Under the pieces are notes generated by a model. The model made no database searches, was not told the origin of the DNA, and saw only the letters and a program-made list of their open reading frames with translations. A stretch of 64,000 bases of DNA. It comes from UBA10906 sp049296695 (lineage in GTDB: Bacteria; Pseudomonadota; Gammaproteobacteria; Methylococcales; Methylomonadaceae). Both the position numbers and the translations under genes were made by a program. Shown one piece after another: positions 15,833 through 23,786 of this stretch; the stretch's first letter is position 1; every line of letters starts with the position of its first letter. Location: the NCBI GenBank assembly GCA_049296695.1, contig JBAQSX010000100.1, positions 97,254 to 161,253 on the forward strand, written 5' to 3'.

Positions 15833-16795
15833 TCACACGTTATAAGGTGTGCTAATCCAATCTTTTAATATCGCAACGTCAGCTTGGGCTAAATAAGTAA
15901 AATGGTCTTTATAATCCCGATAAACCGCTTTGCCCACTTCTGCACTGACTAAGTTTTTAGCGACCATGTGAAAAAACCACGCAAAGGAATAACCCGCCTG
16001 CCTATCAAAACGCGTTAATAAATTATGCAAACTATTACCTTTTTTACCGCCTATATCGTCTAGCGGTAATAAAGCTTTGCGTTCACTGGCAACAATATCC
16101 ACATGAATAATTTGTTCACCAAAACGCCCTGTATTTTGATAAGGACGAATCAGCCAATCGTGGCAAAACACGGCTTTTTCTTTGGCGGTGCTACGATTCC
16201 AATCGTCCATAAAACGTTGTACGGGTTGCTCAGTGGCGTGGCGTTTATTGATTTCGTCCATGAAAATCGCCACGTTAGTTTTACGTCGATAAGTGTAACG
16301 CGGCGTTCCAATGCCAAAAGCTTCTAGGCAATCTGGCTCGAGTGGATCAATAAATTCTTCTAAATCCTCAGGCGGCTGTTTGGGACTGACCAGCCAGCGG
16401 TCGGCCTGTTCGTGAGTTTTGTCGATTTCAATTTGAATAAAATCTTCAGCTTTATCGCCTGTGGCAATCACAAAATATAAGGTTCTGCCTGTTTGCCGCG
16501 TGGCGATTAGATTTTGTTCTTGGGTGTGTTCAATTAGGGTTTGTAGGTTTTGTCCGCATTCAATATAAGTACGCTCTGACCATTCAATTAAGTTGCTGGC
16601 AATGCGTGAGCCGTGACTATCAACCACGCCGCCCAATTTGTACCACTCATGCCCAACACGGCTTAAATGAATGGGATTATCAGGGATTAATTGTTGTAAT
16701 TTACTGATTAATAAGTCATCACTGGGCGTGGGTAGGGTGTTTTTACAAATTTTGACTAATTTTTGTCCGTCTAACTCGATAAGGGCGGTAGTCAT
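15833..16795 (-). CDS. Nif-cluster protein of unknown function
   Basis: 320 residues, no signal peptide or membrane segment, mixed alpha/beta composition. I do not recognise the family. Features include VGHEWYKLGGVVDSHGSRIASNLIEW, a segment ATRQTGRTLYFVIATGDKAEDFIQIEID that looks like paired beta strands, an acidic linker PPEDLEEFIDPLEPD, and DIGGKKGNSLHNLLTRFDRQAGYSFAWFFHMV near the C-terminus. The start codon lies 4 bases before the stop of the LRV gene, so it is translationally coupled in the nif operon. By position it probably helps nitrogenase maturation, protection or electron supply, but nothing in the sequence proves a role. Confidence 0.7.
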   Translation of the reverse strand: MTTALIELDGQKLVKICKNTLPTPSDDLLISKLQQLIPDNPIHLSRVGHEWYKLGGVVDSHGSRIASNLIEWSERTYIECGQNLQTLIEHTQEQNLIATRQTGRTLYFVIATGDKAEDFIQIEIDKTHEQADRWLVSPKQPPEDLEEFIDPLEPDCLEAFGIGTPRYTYRRKTNVAIFMDEINKRHATEQPVQRFMDDWNRSTAKEKAVFCHDWLIRPYQNTGRFGEQIIHVDIVASERKALLPLDDIGGKKGNSLHNLLTRFDRQAGYSFAWFFHMVAKNLVSAEVGKAVYRDYKDHFTYLAQADVAILKDWISTPYNV

Positions 16796-16799
16796 GGTA

Positions 16800-17555
16800 T
16801 TACCCCTGCACGTTGGCTTTTAATCTGTCGTGTACGATTGCGCGTACATCGGGTTCTGGGTCATCGCTCAAATTAGCAATGGCTTCAAGGCTGGCTTTTT
16901 GTACTGCGGTGTAGCGTACTAACCAGTCTTTATCGCCTAGCATTACTACTACGTCTTCGCTACTCATGCGTTCGGCAACAATACGGCGCACTTCGGCTTC
17001 GTTGTCATGTGCCATTAGCCCTAAGCTGACTTCGGGCAAGCGTCTTGCCACCATCATGCGTACTTGCAAATCTTTATCACGAATTAAGCGAAATAAACGC
17101 CCTTGCGGTAAGCGTTTGGCGATAGTTAAACGCACGATGTAGTCTTTATCATCGATGAGTTTTTCAATGTCTTCTAGCGGGATTCTATCGGCAACGGTCA
17201 TGCGTACTTCGCGGTCGCTGTCGGTAAAAAACGGCTCTAATAAACTCACAGGCAAGCGATAGGCGGCAACGCGGCGTACCACTTCGTCTTCATCGTCAAT
17301 TAATTCTACTAAGGCTTTAACTGGCGCGTAACGGGCGGCAATCGCTCGGCGTTCCCAAAATTCGTCTTGTAAATAACGCTCGGCATACATGGGATTGAGC
17401 CGCAAAAAACGGTCAATTTGCCGACCGCTAACAGCGGCAACGCAGGTGTCCCCTGGCATACAACGTCCTGTCAGCAGGGTTTTGTTGCGGTAACTGCATA
17501 AGCTGCAATCGGCTATGGGAACAGTAGGCTGAGGCGTGGTTGTCATCGCGTTCAC
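16800..17555 (-). CDS. 4Fe-4S leucine-rich-repeat-variant (LRV) protein
   Basis: 251 residues. The N-terminus has four cysteines, Cys17, Cys20, Cys32 and Cys38 (C-x2-C-x11-C-x5-C), fitting the LRV 4Fe-4S cluster domain. Behind it are about eight helical repeats of roughly 24 residues with the pattern D-x-x-V-R-x-x-V-A-x-R-L-P. This is the layout of the Azotobacter vinelandii LRV protein, also encoded beside nif genes. Its job is unknown; a scaffold or redox role for nitrogenase assembly is inferred. It sits 6 bases from the DUF6129 gene upstream and 4 bases from the unknown 320-residue gene downstream. Confidence 0.88.
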   Translation of the reverse strand: MNAMTTTPQPTVPIADCSLCSYRNKTLLTGRCMPGDTCVAAVSGRQIDRFLRLNPMYAERYLQDEFWERRAIAARYAPVKALVELIDDEDEVVRRVAAYRLPVSLLEPFFTDSDREVRMTVADRIPLEDIEKLIDDKDYIVRLTIAKRLPQGRLFRLIRDKDLQVRMMVARRLPEVSLGLMAHDNEAEVRRIVAERMSSEDVVVMLGDKDWLVRYTAVQKASLEAIANLSDDPEPDVRAIVHDRLKANVQG

Positions 17556-17561
17556 CCGCAG

Positions 17562-17831
17562 TTATTCTGGGATTATTTCAGCGACGACTACGCCTGTCGC
17601 TATGCTGTAATCGTTAGTCAGGCATAAGCAATGCTCGCGCCCGTCTATTAAATAGAGGTTGAAGTGTTCCGTTTCTAACACAGCTTTACGCCGTCCTATG
17701 TCATCGTCCATGCAATAGGTAAAGTGCATTGTTTCATATTGCTTTCTTAATAAAGGCAAAATGACATCTTCATTGAGTGGTTGCGCGGCGATAAGGTCCG
17801 CGATTTCTTGGACTTGCTCTGGACTAATCAC
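17562..17831 (-). CDS. DUF6129-like nif-linked small protein
   Basis: 89 residues. The sequence ISPEQVQEIADLIAAQPLNEDVILPLLRKQY, then HFTYCMDDDIG, FNLYLIDGREHCLCLTND and TGVVVAEIIPE matches what I know of DUF6129, a small protein encoded in proteobacterial nif clusters. It has no metal-cluster motif beyond three scattered cysteines and no membrane segment. The role is unknown. A 102-bp REP-like element separates it from the ferredoxin gene upstream. Confidence 0.7.
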   Translation of the reverse strand: MISPEQVQEIADLIAAQPLNEDVILPLLRKQYETMHFTYCMDDDIGRRKAVLETEHFNLYLIDGREHCLCLTNDYSIATGVVVAEIIPE

Positions 17832-17863
17832 TGGGCTACCTCTTTGATAGTTTGGTTTTGTGT

Positions 17864-17965
17864 TCTCGTTCCCACGCGCCGCGTGGGAATGCAGTTTTAC
17901 CGCGCTTACGGTTTATGACGCGGCGCGTCTTAAATGCGTTCCCACGCCAGCGCGTGGGAACGAGA
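17864..17965. repeat. REP-like element with TCTCGTTCCCACGC ends
   Basis: TCTCGTTCCCACGC at the left and GCGTGGGAACGAGA at the right are perfect inverted repeats. Inside are two GC-rich hairpins (CCCACGCGCCGCGTGGG and CCCACGCCAGCGCGTGGG). This is a widely dispersed bacterial repeat; the frame through it that reads FPRAAWECSF is a known spurious translation. It is inserted between two genes of the nif operon. Confidence 0.88.
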
Positions 17966-17974
17966 TTAGCTTTT

Positions 17975-18172
17975 TTAAGCTAAAGGCAAAATGCAATTGT
18001 CAATCGGACAAACGCGCACACATTGGGGTTTGTCAAAATCACCTTCACATTCGGTGCAGGTTTTGGCATTGATTTTAAAAACTACCGCGCCTTCGGTAAT
18101 CGAATCGGTAGGGCAAACAGGTACGCAGTCACCACAAGAAATGCAGTCTGCTTCAACAATATAAAGGGCCAT
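17975..18172 (-). CDS. 2[4Fe-4S] ferredoxin, nif-associated (FdxN type)
   Basis: 65 residues with two cluster motifs: Cys10-x2-Cys13-x2-Cys16-x3-Cys20 and Cys39-x2-Cys42-x8-Cys51-x3-Cys55, the longer spacing being typical of nitrogen-fixation FdxN-like ferredoxins. It would carry low-potential electrons to NifH or serve cofactor assembly. The start codon overlaps the nifT stop (TAATG), so the two are translationally coupled. Confidence 0.92.
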   Translation of the reverse strand: MALYIVEADCISCGDCVPVCPTDSITEGAVVFKINAKTCTECEGDFDKPQCVRVCPIDNCILPLA

Positions 18173-18402
18173 TAGTCATCATCTCCTGAATCAACGCGTT
18201 TTGCGCGTAAAGTAGTTGGAATGCTCGGTGGCGGCGACATGGGTTCAAAGTAATAACGTGAACCATCACCTAAAGTCACCTCGCCGCCCCATTTTTCTGG
18301 GGTATCAAATTCGATTGCTTCTATGGTTTCTTCTAAATCTTTTTTAGCAACATAAAACAGCAATTTGCCGTCTTCGCGCTTTCTTAACATGATGCTCGGC
18401 AT
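18172..18402 (-). CDS. nifT: NifT/FixU-family protein
   Basis: 76 residues: MPSIMLRKREDGKLLFYVAKKDLEETI, then WGGEVTLGDGSRYYF. This is the NifT signature and length. NifT is found directly after nifHDK in many diazotrophs, and its loss usually has little effect on nitrogenase; its role is unclear. Here it is 197 bases past nifK, with a hairpin at 18521-18551 in between, and overlaps the ferredoxin gene. Confidence 0.92.
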   Translation of the reverse strand: MPSIMLRKREDGKLLFYVAKKDLEETIEAIEFDTPEKWGGEVTLGDGSRYYFEPMSPPPSIPTTLRAKRVDSGDDD

Positions 18403-18519
18403 GTGCTTGTCCTCTGTTATAACATTTCTATAAGATAATCAATTAGTTATTGTACGGTTTTTATGCCATGACTTAACATAACCATAACGTTATTACATCA
18501 AAATCAATTATCGTTTGAA

Positions 18520-18552
18520 GAGTAACCCGTAGTATGACGCGCTACGGGTCAC
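18520..18552 (-). promoter_or_regulatory. Hairpin between nifK and nifT
   Basis: ACCCGTAG and CTACGGGT form a stem extended by GT/AC with one mismatch, loop GCGCGTCATA. On the minus strand no U-run follows, so it looks like a transcript processing or stabilising hairpin rather than a terminator. Confidence 0.6.
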
Positions 18553-18599
18553 CTTTTACTTAGAACGCGGCTTTTAACGAAAGGGTTAAAAACTCACGT

Positions 18600-20171
18600 T
18601 TAACGCACGAGATCATAGTTGTAGTCAGTCGTACCCATGCCGCGCGTTTCTTTATCCAACTGTTCCAATACCGCATTCACTAAAGTGGTCAACATGTACA
18701 TCGCGCCTTCATAACCCAAGGTTGTCATGCGGTGCAAATGATGTCTGTCAAAAATAGGGAAGCCGATGCGAACCAGTGGCACTTCAAACTCTTCGCCTTT
18801 GTACAAGGTATCGCGTTGAATAAACTTGCCGTAAGAGTTACCAATCATCAAATCAGGTTTGTTAGTAAACACTAAAGAGCGGAAATGCCATAAGTCTTTG
18901 CCAACGTGAACTTTGGTGTTTTGACCATAAGGCGACTCAGCCAGCATTTTGTTCATGGCTTTTTCCCAACGTTTATTGGCATGGTTGCACAATACGTCTG
19001 AGGGTTCTGCGCCCAGTTCTAATAAGAACTTAGTCATACCCATAACAAAGTCAGCATCACCATACAAAGCAAACTTTTTACCGTGTAGCCATGTGTGTGA
19101 GTCAGTCATCATGTCAACTAAACGACCGCGTTCTAATTCCAAAGAAGCAGGGATTTCTTTGCCTGTGAGTTCTGAGACTTTCATCAAGAATTCATCAGTC
19201 CAATCTAAGCCCATTGGAATGTTGATAGCAGACACTGGTTGATGCCATGTATCTTTGATGTACTTTTTGGTTTTATCTAACTGCCAAGGTTGCAACAACA
19301 AAGTATCAATCGCGTTAGGCGCGTCTTTAATTTCAGCTTGGGTTGTACCGCCTGCATACATGCGGAAAGTGCCGTCTGCTGGGGTATCTAACACTTCAGA
19401 AGGGTCACTCAATAAGGTATAACCCACGCCCATTTCTTTCATCATGCGGTGCATGACGCGAAAGTTTCCTAGGTAAGTTTCAAAACCGGGAACTAAGTTG
19501 ATTTTACCGTTTGAACCAACGACTTTATCTTCCATCGTGGTACGGGTGAAATACTTAATCATGCCTTCAAACATATTATCCCAGCCAGTTGTGTGGCTAC
19601 CGACAAAGCTTGGGGTATGTGCATAAGGGGTTGGATAATCCTGTTCAACATGACCTGCTTTTTTAGCGTTATTGATAAACGCGTTTAAGTCGTCACCGAT
19701 AACCTCTGCCATACAAGTGGTCGATACCGCAATAATGTCAGGTTTGTATAAGGCTTTACAGTTTTCCAAACCCGCCATCATATTTTTTTGACCACCAAAT
19801 ACCGCCGCGTCTTCGGTCATAGAATCCGATACGCAAGCTACAGGCTCTTTAAAATGACGGTTGAAATAACTACGAAAATAAGCAACACAACCTTGTGAAC
19901 CGTGTACATAAGGCATAGTTTTTTCAAAGCCCAAAGCACACAACACCGCGCCTAAAGGTTGGCACGCTTTTGCAGGATTAACGGTTAAAGCTTCACGATT
20001 AAAGTTCAGCTCTTGATATTCTTTAGTGGTTGTCCATTGAAAAACTTCATCAATTTTTTCTTGTGGATGACGTTCTTCATACAACTCACGTTTGTTTGCC
20101 AGATTGTCTTTGTATTCTTCGCCACGGAATAGCGGATAACTGGGTTCGATTTTTTCAGGATTTTGACTCAT
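18600..20171 (-). CDS. nifK: Nitrogenase molybdenum-iron protein beta subunit
   Basis: 523 residues, the length of the Azotobacter subunit. The P-cluster ligands appear at the expected places: Cys70 (NPAKACQPLGA), Cys95 (GSQGCVAYF) and Cys153 (STTCMAEVIGDD). The N-terminus SYPLFRGEEYKDNLANKRELYEE and the C-terminus MGTTDYNYDLVR are characteristic. With NifD it forms the alpha2beta2 MoFe protein. The start at 20171 follows AGGAG. It is in the nifHDK operon, about 184 bases after nifD, with a repeat in the gap. Confidence 0.98.
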   Translation of the reverse strand: MSQNPEKIEPSYPLFRGEEYKDNLANKRELYEERHPQEKIDEVFQWTTTKEYQELNFNREALTVNPAKACQPLGAVLCALGFEKTMPYVHGSQGCVAYFRSYFNRHFKEPVACVSDSMTEDAAVFGGQKNMMAGLENCKALYKPDIIAVSTTCMAEVIGDDLNAFINNAKKAGHVEQDYPTPYAHTPSFVGSHTTGWDNMFEGMIKYFTRTTMEDKVVGSNGKINLVPGFETYLGNFRVMHRMMKEMGVGYTLLSDPSEVLDTPADGTFRMYAGGTTQAEIKDAPNAIDTLLLQPWQLDKTKKYIKDTWHQPVSAINIPMGLDWTDEFLMKVSELTGKEIPASLELERGRLVDMMTDSHTWLHGKKFALYGDADFVMGMTKFLLELGAEPSDVLCNHANKRWEKAMNKMLAESPYGQNTKVHVGKDLWHFRSLVFTNKPDLMIGNSYGKFIQRDTLYKGEEFEVPLVRIGFPIFDRHHLHRMTTLGYEGAMYMLTTLVNAVLEQLDKETRGMGTTDYNYDLVR

Positions 20172-20257
20172 GACAGACTCTCCTACGCACCACCAATCTG
20201 TGGATAACGTTTTGGGAATGGCTAATGAATTAGCTCGATTTAAAAAATTCTTTTGTC

Positions 20258-20346
20258 TGAATCAGAATTACAAAATTTTAGAATTAACAGAATTAATAAA
20301 AAGGATTTAATTCTGAAAATTCTTTAATTCTATAAATTCTGATTCA
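20258..20346. repeat. Inverted repeat of AATTCTG units in the nifD-nifK gap
   Basis: TGAATCAGAATT at the left and AATTCTGATTCA at the right are perfect inverted ends; between them AGAATTAA-type words repeat on both arms, giving an imperfect hairpin of about 39 bases per arm. A degenerate relative lies at about 45910-45955. It can fold in the nif mRNA between nifD and nifK. Confidence 0.8.
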
Positions 20347-20355
20347 AACGATCAA

Positions 20356-21837
20356 TTACGCGCCAGCCGCTACTGCAACTGCTTCACTACTGGTTTTTTT
20401 CCAAGGGGCATTCATTTGTTTCCAGCAAGTATTATTAATAGTCATATCCATATCGCGTGCGAAAATGGCAAAACCATCATAACCATGATAAGGGCCTGAA
20501 TAATCCCAAGAGTGCATTTGTCTAAAAGGCACGCCCATTTTTTGGAAAATGTATTTTTCTTTAATACCAGAGCCAATTAAGTCAGGTTTGACTTTTTTGA
20601 CGAATTCTTCAAATTCATAACCTGTGACATCGTCATACAATAACGTGGCATTACCCATTTCTTTAATGGTACGGTCATAGTCGTCATTGTGAGCGAATTC
20701 ATAACCTGTACCCACGACTTCCATGCCTAAGTCTTCATACGCGCCAATAACGTGACGTGGACGCAAGCCACCGACATAAAGCATGACACGTTTGCCTTGT
20801 AGACGGGGTTTGTATTTAGCAATAACCGCTTCATATTCAGCGGTATAACGCGCAATCACTTTTTCCGCGCCTGCTTGGATGGTTTCATCAAAATGCGCCG
20901 CGATTTTGCGTAAGCTTTCGGCGATTTTGGTAGGGCCAAAGAAGTTGTACTCAATCCAAGGAATGCTGTACTTTTCTTCCATGTGCCGCGCGATATAGTT
21001 CATTGAACGATAGCAATGAATTAAATTGAGTTTTACTTTAGGTGTTTTTTCCATTTCCGCAATTGTGCCGTCACCTGACCATTGCGCTACCACGCGTAAA
21101 CCCATTTCTTCAAGCAAAGTACGCGAAGCCCAAGCATCACCACCAATGTTATAGTCGCCAATTACAGCAACGTCATAAGGTGTGGTTGGGAAAGAGTCAT
21201 CACCATCACGATTTTCTAAAACCCAGTCACGAATTGCGTCGTTGGCGATGTGATGTCCTAAAGATTGCGATACCCCACGGAAACCTTCACAACGCACAGG
21301 AACAACGGGTTTGCCAATGGCTTTATTAGCCTTTTTAGAAACCGCTTCAATATCGTCACCAATTAAACCAATGGGGCATTCTGATTGAACGCTAATACCT
21401 TTGTTTAATGGGAACAATAATTCGATTTCATCAATAATTTTCGCCAGCTTTTTATCGCCACCGAAAACAATATCTTTTTCTTGGAAATCAGAAGTGAAAT
21501 TCATCGTACCAAAAGTATTAATACCTGTAGTACCTACATAATAATTACGACGACCCGCTCTTGAATACTGACCACAACCAACTGGGCCGTGGGAGATATG
21601 AATCATATCTTTAATAGGGCCCCAAACCACCCCTTTAGAACCCGCATAAGCGCAACCCCGAATAGTCATTGCACCCGGTTGAGATTTACGGTTTGAGGTA
21701 ATACATTTTGACGATTTTTCGATTGCTTGGTCATTTACGGCTAAATGTTTAGCGCGATCTTTTTTTGCTGCGTCAGGATAAACTTCTAACACTTCTTGAA
21801 TAAGTGCTTCAGTTTCCTCTCTTGTTAAAGCTGCCAT
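20356..21837 (-). CDS. nifD: Nitrogenase molybdenum-iron protein alpha subunit
   Basis: 493 residues from the ATG at 21837, which has CTAGGAG upstream; a longer in-frame extension to 21876 covers that ribosome site and is rejected. P-cluster ligands Cys62 (RGCAYAGSKG) and Cys88 (GPVGCGQYS) lie at exactly the Azotobacter positions, and VQSECPIGLIGDD gives the third. The FeMo-cofactor region shows NIGGDAWASRTLLEEMG and, near the C-terminus, QMHSWDYSGPYHGYDGFAIFARD with the His ligand. It reduces N2 as part of the MoFe protein. Confidence 0.98.
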   Translation of the reverse strand: MAALTREETEALIQEVLEVYPDAAKKDRAKHLAVNDQAIEKSSKCITSNRKSQPGAMTIRGCAYAGSKGVVWGPIKDMIHISHGPVGCGQYSRAGRRNYYVGTTGINTFGTMNFTSDFQEKDIVFGGDKKLAKIIDEIELLFPLNKGISVQSECPIGLIGDDIEAVSKKANKAIGKPVVPVRCEGFRGVSQSLGHHIANDAIRDWVLENRDGDDSFPTTPYDVAVIGDYNIGGDAWASRTLLEEMGLRVVAQWSGDGTIAEMEKTPKVKLNLIHCYRSMNYIARHMEEKYSIPWIEYNFFGPTKIAESLRKIAAHFDETIQAGAEKVIARYTAEYEAVIAKYKPRLQGKRVMLYVGGLRPRHVIGAYEDLGMEVVGTGYEFAHNDDYDRTIKEMGNATLLYDDVTGYEFEEFVKKVKPDLIGSGIKEKYIFQKMGVPFRQMHSWDYSGPYHGYDGFAIFARDMDMTINNTCWKQMNAPWKKTSSEAVAVAAGA

Positions 21838-21903
21838 GATATAAACTCCTAGATAACGCCCTGAGTAATCTCTCACAGGCTGGTTTTAGGATTAAAATTC
21901 TGT

Positions 21904-21931
21904 AAAGACGTGATTAATTAATCACGTCTTT
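21904..21931. promoter_or_regulatory. 28-bp palindrome between nifH and nifD
   Basis: AAAGACGTGATTAA and its exact complement form a perfect 28-base palindrome 14 bases past the nifH stop codon. In RNA this is a strong hairpin without a U-run on the minus strand. It could protect a nifH-only transcript or reduce readthrough into nifDK, which fits the known need for more NifH than NifDK; that role is inferred. Confidence 0.75.
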
Positions 21932-21945
21932 GCAATAATCAATTA

Positions 21946-22830
21946 TTAAGCGGTTGCGGCTTCTTCAGCTGCTGTTTTACCAATAACTGATTCGTCTTCT
22001 TGTTCGATAATACCGAATTCCATCATTAATTCTTCTAATTCATCCATAGTAATGGGTTTTGGAATAATGAAGTTTCTGTTATCACGAATTTTTGTGGCTA
22101 AATCACGATATTCTTGCGCTTGTTTACAACCGGGTTCATATTCAATAACGGTCATACGACGAATTTCAGCGCGTTGTACCACGTTATCGCGTGGAACAAA
22201 ATGAATCATGGTTGTACCAATTTTTGCCGCTAATGCTGAAATTAATTCGTCTTCTCTGGCAGTATTACGAGAGTTACAAATTAAACCCGCTAAACGTACT
22301 GAACCTGAATTAGCGTATTTCACGATACCTTTAGCAATGTTATTTGCCGCATACATCGCCATCATTTCGCCTGAGCATACGATATAGATTTCTTGGGCTT
22401 TGTTTTCACGAATTGGCATCGCAAAACCACCGCATACAACGTCACCTAATACGTCATAAAATACGAAATCTAAATCTTCTTCATACGCGCCTTCTTCTTC
22501 TAAAAAGTTAATCGCGGTAATAACACCACGACCAGCGCAACCAACACCGGGTTCTGGGCCACCTGATTCAACACATTTAATATCACGGTAACCAACTTTT
22601 AATACGTCTTCTAATTCTAAATCTTCAACGCTACCCGCTTCAGCGGCTAAACTCATAATAGTTGTTTGGGCTTTTGAATGTAGAATTAAGCGAGTAGAAT
22701 CCGCTTTAGGATCGCAACCAACAATCATTACTTTATTACCTAATTCAGCCAAACCAGCGACTAAATTTTGAGTAGTGGTTGATTTACCAATACCACCTTT
22801 ACCATAAATAGCACATTGACGTAACGCCAT
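21946..22830 (-). CDS. nifH: Nitrogenase iron protein
   Basis: 294 residues. The P-loop GKGGIGKST is at 10-18; the 4Fe-4S ligands are Cys98 (GVGCAGRG) and Cys133 (DVVCGGFAMP). Arg101 is the residue that DraT ADP-ribosylates in organisms with that control. NifH delivers electrons to the MoFe protein with ATP hydrolysis and also serves cofactor synthesis. It is the first gene of the operon, 61 bases downstream of a sigma-54 promoter, with AAGGAGAA before the ATG. Confidence 0.98.
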   Translation of the reverse strand: MALRQCAIYGKGGIGKSTTTQNLVAGLAELGNKVMIVGCDPKADSTRLILHSKAQTTIMSLAAEAGSVEDLELEDVLKVGYRDIKCVESGGPEPGVGCAGRGVITAINFLEEEGAYEEDLDFVFYDVLGDVVCGGFAMPIRENKAQEIYIVCSGEMMAMYAANNIAKGIVKYANSGSVRLAGLICNSRNTAREDELISALAAKIGTTMIHFVPRDNVVQRAEIRRMTVIEYEPGCKQAQEYRDLATKIRDNRNFIIPKPITMDELEELMMEFGIIEQEDESVIGKTAAEEAATA

Positions 22831-22890
22831 GATCTTCTCCTTAATAAAACGAATATGAAATTGTTTTGTGTGACTGACGTGATTACTAAA

Positions 22891-22907
22891 AGCAACCGCT
22901 GTGCCAA
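22891..22907 (-). promoter_or_regulatory. Sigma-54 (-24/-12) promoter of nifH
   Basis: On the minus strand the sequence TTGGCACAGCGGTTGCT matches the RpoN consensus TGGCAC-N5-TTGC exactly. It is about 61 bases upstream of the nifH start codon, with AAGGAG between. Confidence 0.93.
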
Positions 22908-22945
22908 TCTAATAACTAATTGTTTTTAATAGTAAAAATAATTAT

Positions 22946-22961
22946 TGTGCTATTAATAACA
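22946..22961. promoter_or_regulatory. NifA upstream activator site
   Basis: TGT-GCTATTAATA-ACA fits the NifA-binding consensus TGT-N10-ACA. It lies about 40 bases upstream of the -24 element, close for a NifA site but on the expected side. Confidence 0.7.
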
Positions 22962-23174
22962 ATGGCTGTAACTTACATTTTGTCGGGTTTATGGCAAAGG
23001 GATTGTGAGATACTATTAAGAATAGAGATTAATGTAGGATTTGGAACAAAGAAGACCGTTAATAATAATCAAGAAATACAATTTGAATTTTACTAATATT
23101 ATGTATTACGGTTTTATAGGATATAAAAATAACTACCTATCAGAAAAACAAAAAATAGATAATGCAATTTTTAC

Positions 23175-23278
23175 GGTAGTCCTGCAATAGGAATACTGAA
23201 TACTGAATGCTAAAGTCTAATAACTTTAGCTAGTAAATGTTTAACTCCTGTATTTAGCATTCCCAATGCAGGACTACC
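23175..23278. repeat. 104-bp element with 12-bp perfect inverted ends
   Basis: GGTAGTCCTGCA at the left and TGCAGGACTACC at the right are exact inverted repeats; inner words GAATGCTAAA and TTTAGCATTC are also inverted. Its right end coincides with the point where homology to a di-heme cytochrome protein starts. The rest of the 22962-23174 gap is AT-rich, with no gene seen. Confidence 0.85.
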
Positions 23279-23508
23279 AATTAATTAAAACCACTGATTT
23301 AGGTCGCGCTTTAATTACAGGGAGGTGGCAAGATATGAATCGTTTTAAAATTCCTGTATTACGCGGACTTGCCGCGCGCGCACCTTATTTTCATAATGGT
23401 ATGGCTGCGCAATTAGGTAATGTCGTGGATTTTTATGATAGACGTTTCAGTATTGGTTTAGATAATCGGGAACGATTAGATTTAATTTTATTTTTACAAT
23501 CTTTATAA
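23279..23508 (+). pseudogene. C-terminal remnant of a di-heme cytochrome c (peroxidase/MauG-like) gene
   Basis: About 76 residues remain: TTDLGRALITGRWQDMNRFKIPVLRGLAARAPYFHNGMAAQLGNVVDFYDRRF, ending DNRERLDLILFLQSL. This is the conserved C-terminal end of cytochrome-c-peroxidase-like proteins (RFKxPxLRGLAARAPYFHNG and VVDFYxxRF). The catalytic N-terminal part and both CXXCH heme motifs are absent; upstream sequence is the 104-bp inverted-repeat element. An apparent ATG at 23266 lies inside that element. I read this as a decayed gene, not a working small protein. Confidence 0.82.
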
Positions 23509-23786
23509 CGCTATATCGAATACTAAGATAGCGAATCGAATATTAGCATTATTATTTTTTATACTTTCTTGGTAATAATAATGCCATCTCGTGATTATCA
23601 TAAAATGAGTTATCGATTAATGTGCAGTTTGCACTAGCTTGTATCAGTTTATATGACGATTTGGCGTGTTGCTTGGCGACAAGCCTCAGCCTTTGTCATA
23701 AAAGCTTAACACTAGCTTCATATAATCACGTCTTCTTGATTTTATTCATAAAAATCACTTTCAATCAAATAGTTTCAAGTAACAAC

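Noticed and set aside
17860..18072. A plus-strand 70-residue open frame reading FPRAAWECSF
   Set aside because: It runs through the REP-like element and then antisense to the ferredoxin gene; this is a recurrent spurious translation of that repeat.
23266..23508. An intact 80-residue protein starting at 23266
   Set aside because: The ATG falls inside the right arm of the 104-bp element, and the sequence is only the C-terminal end of a much longer cytochrome family.
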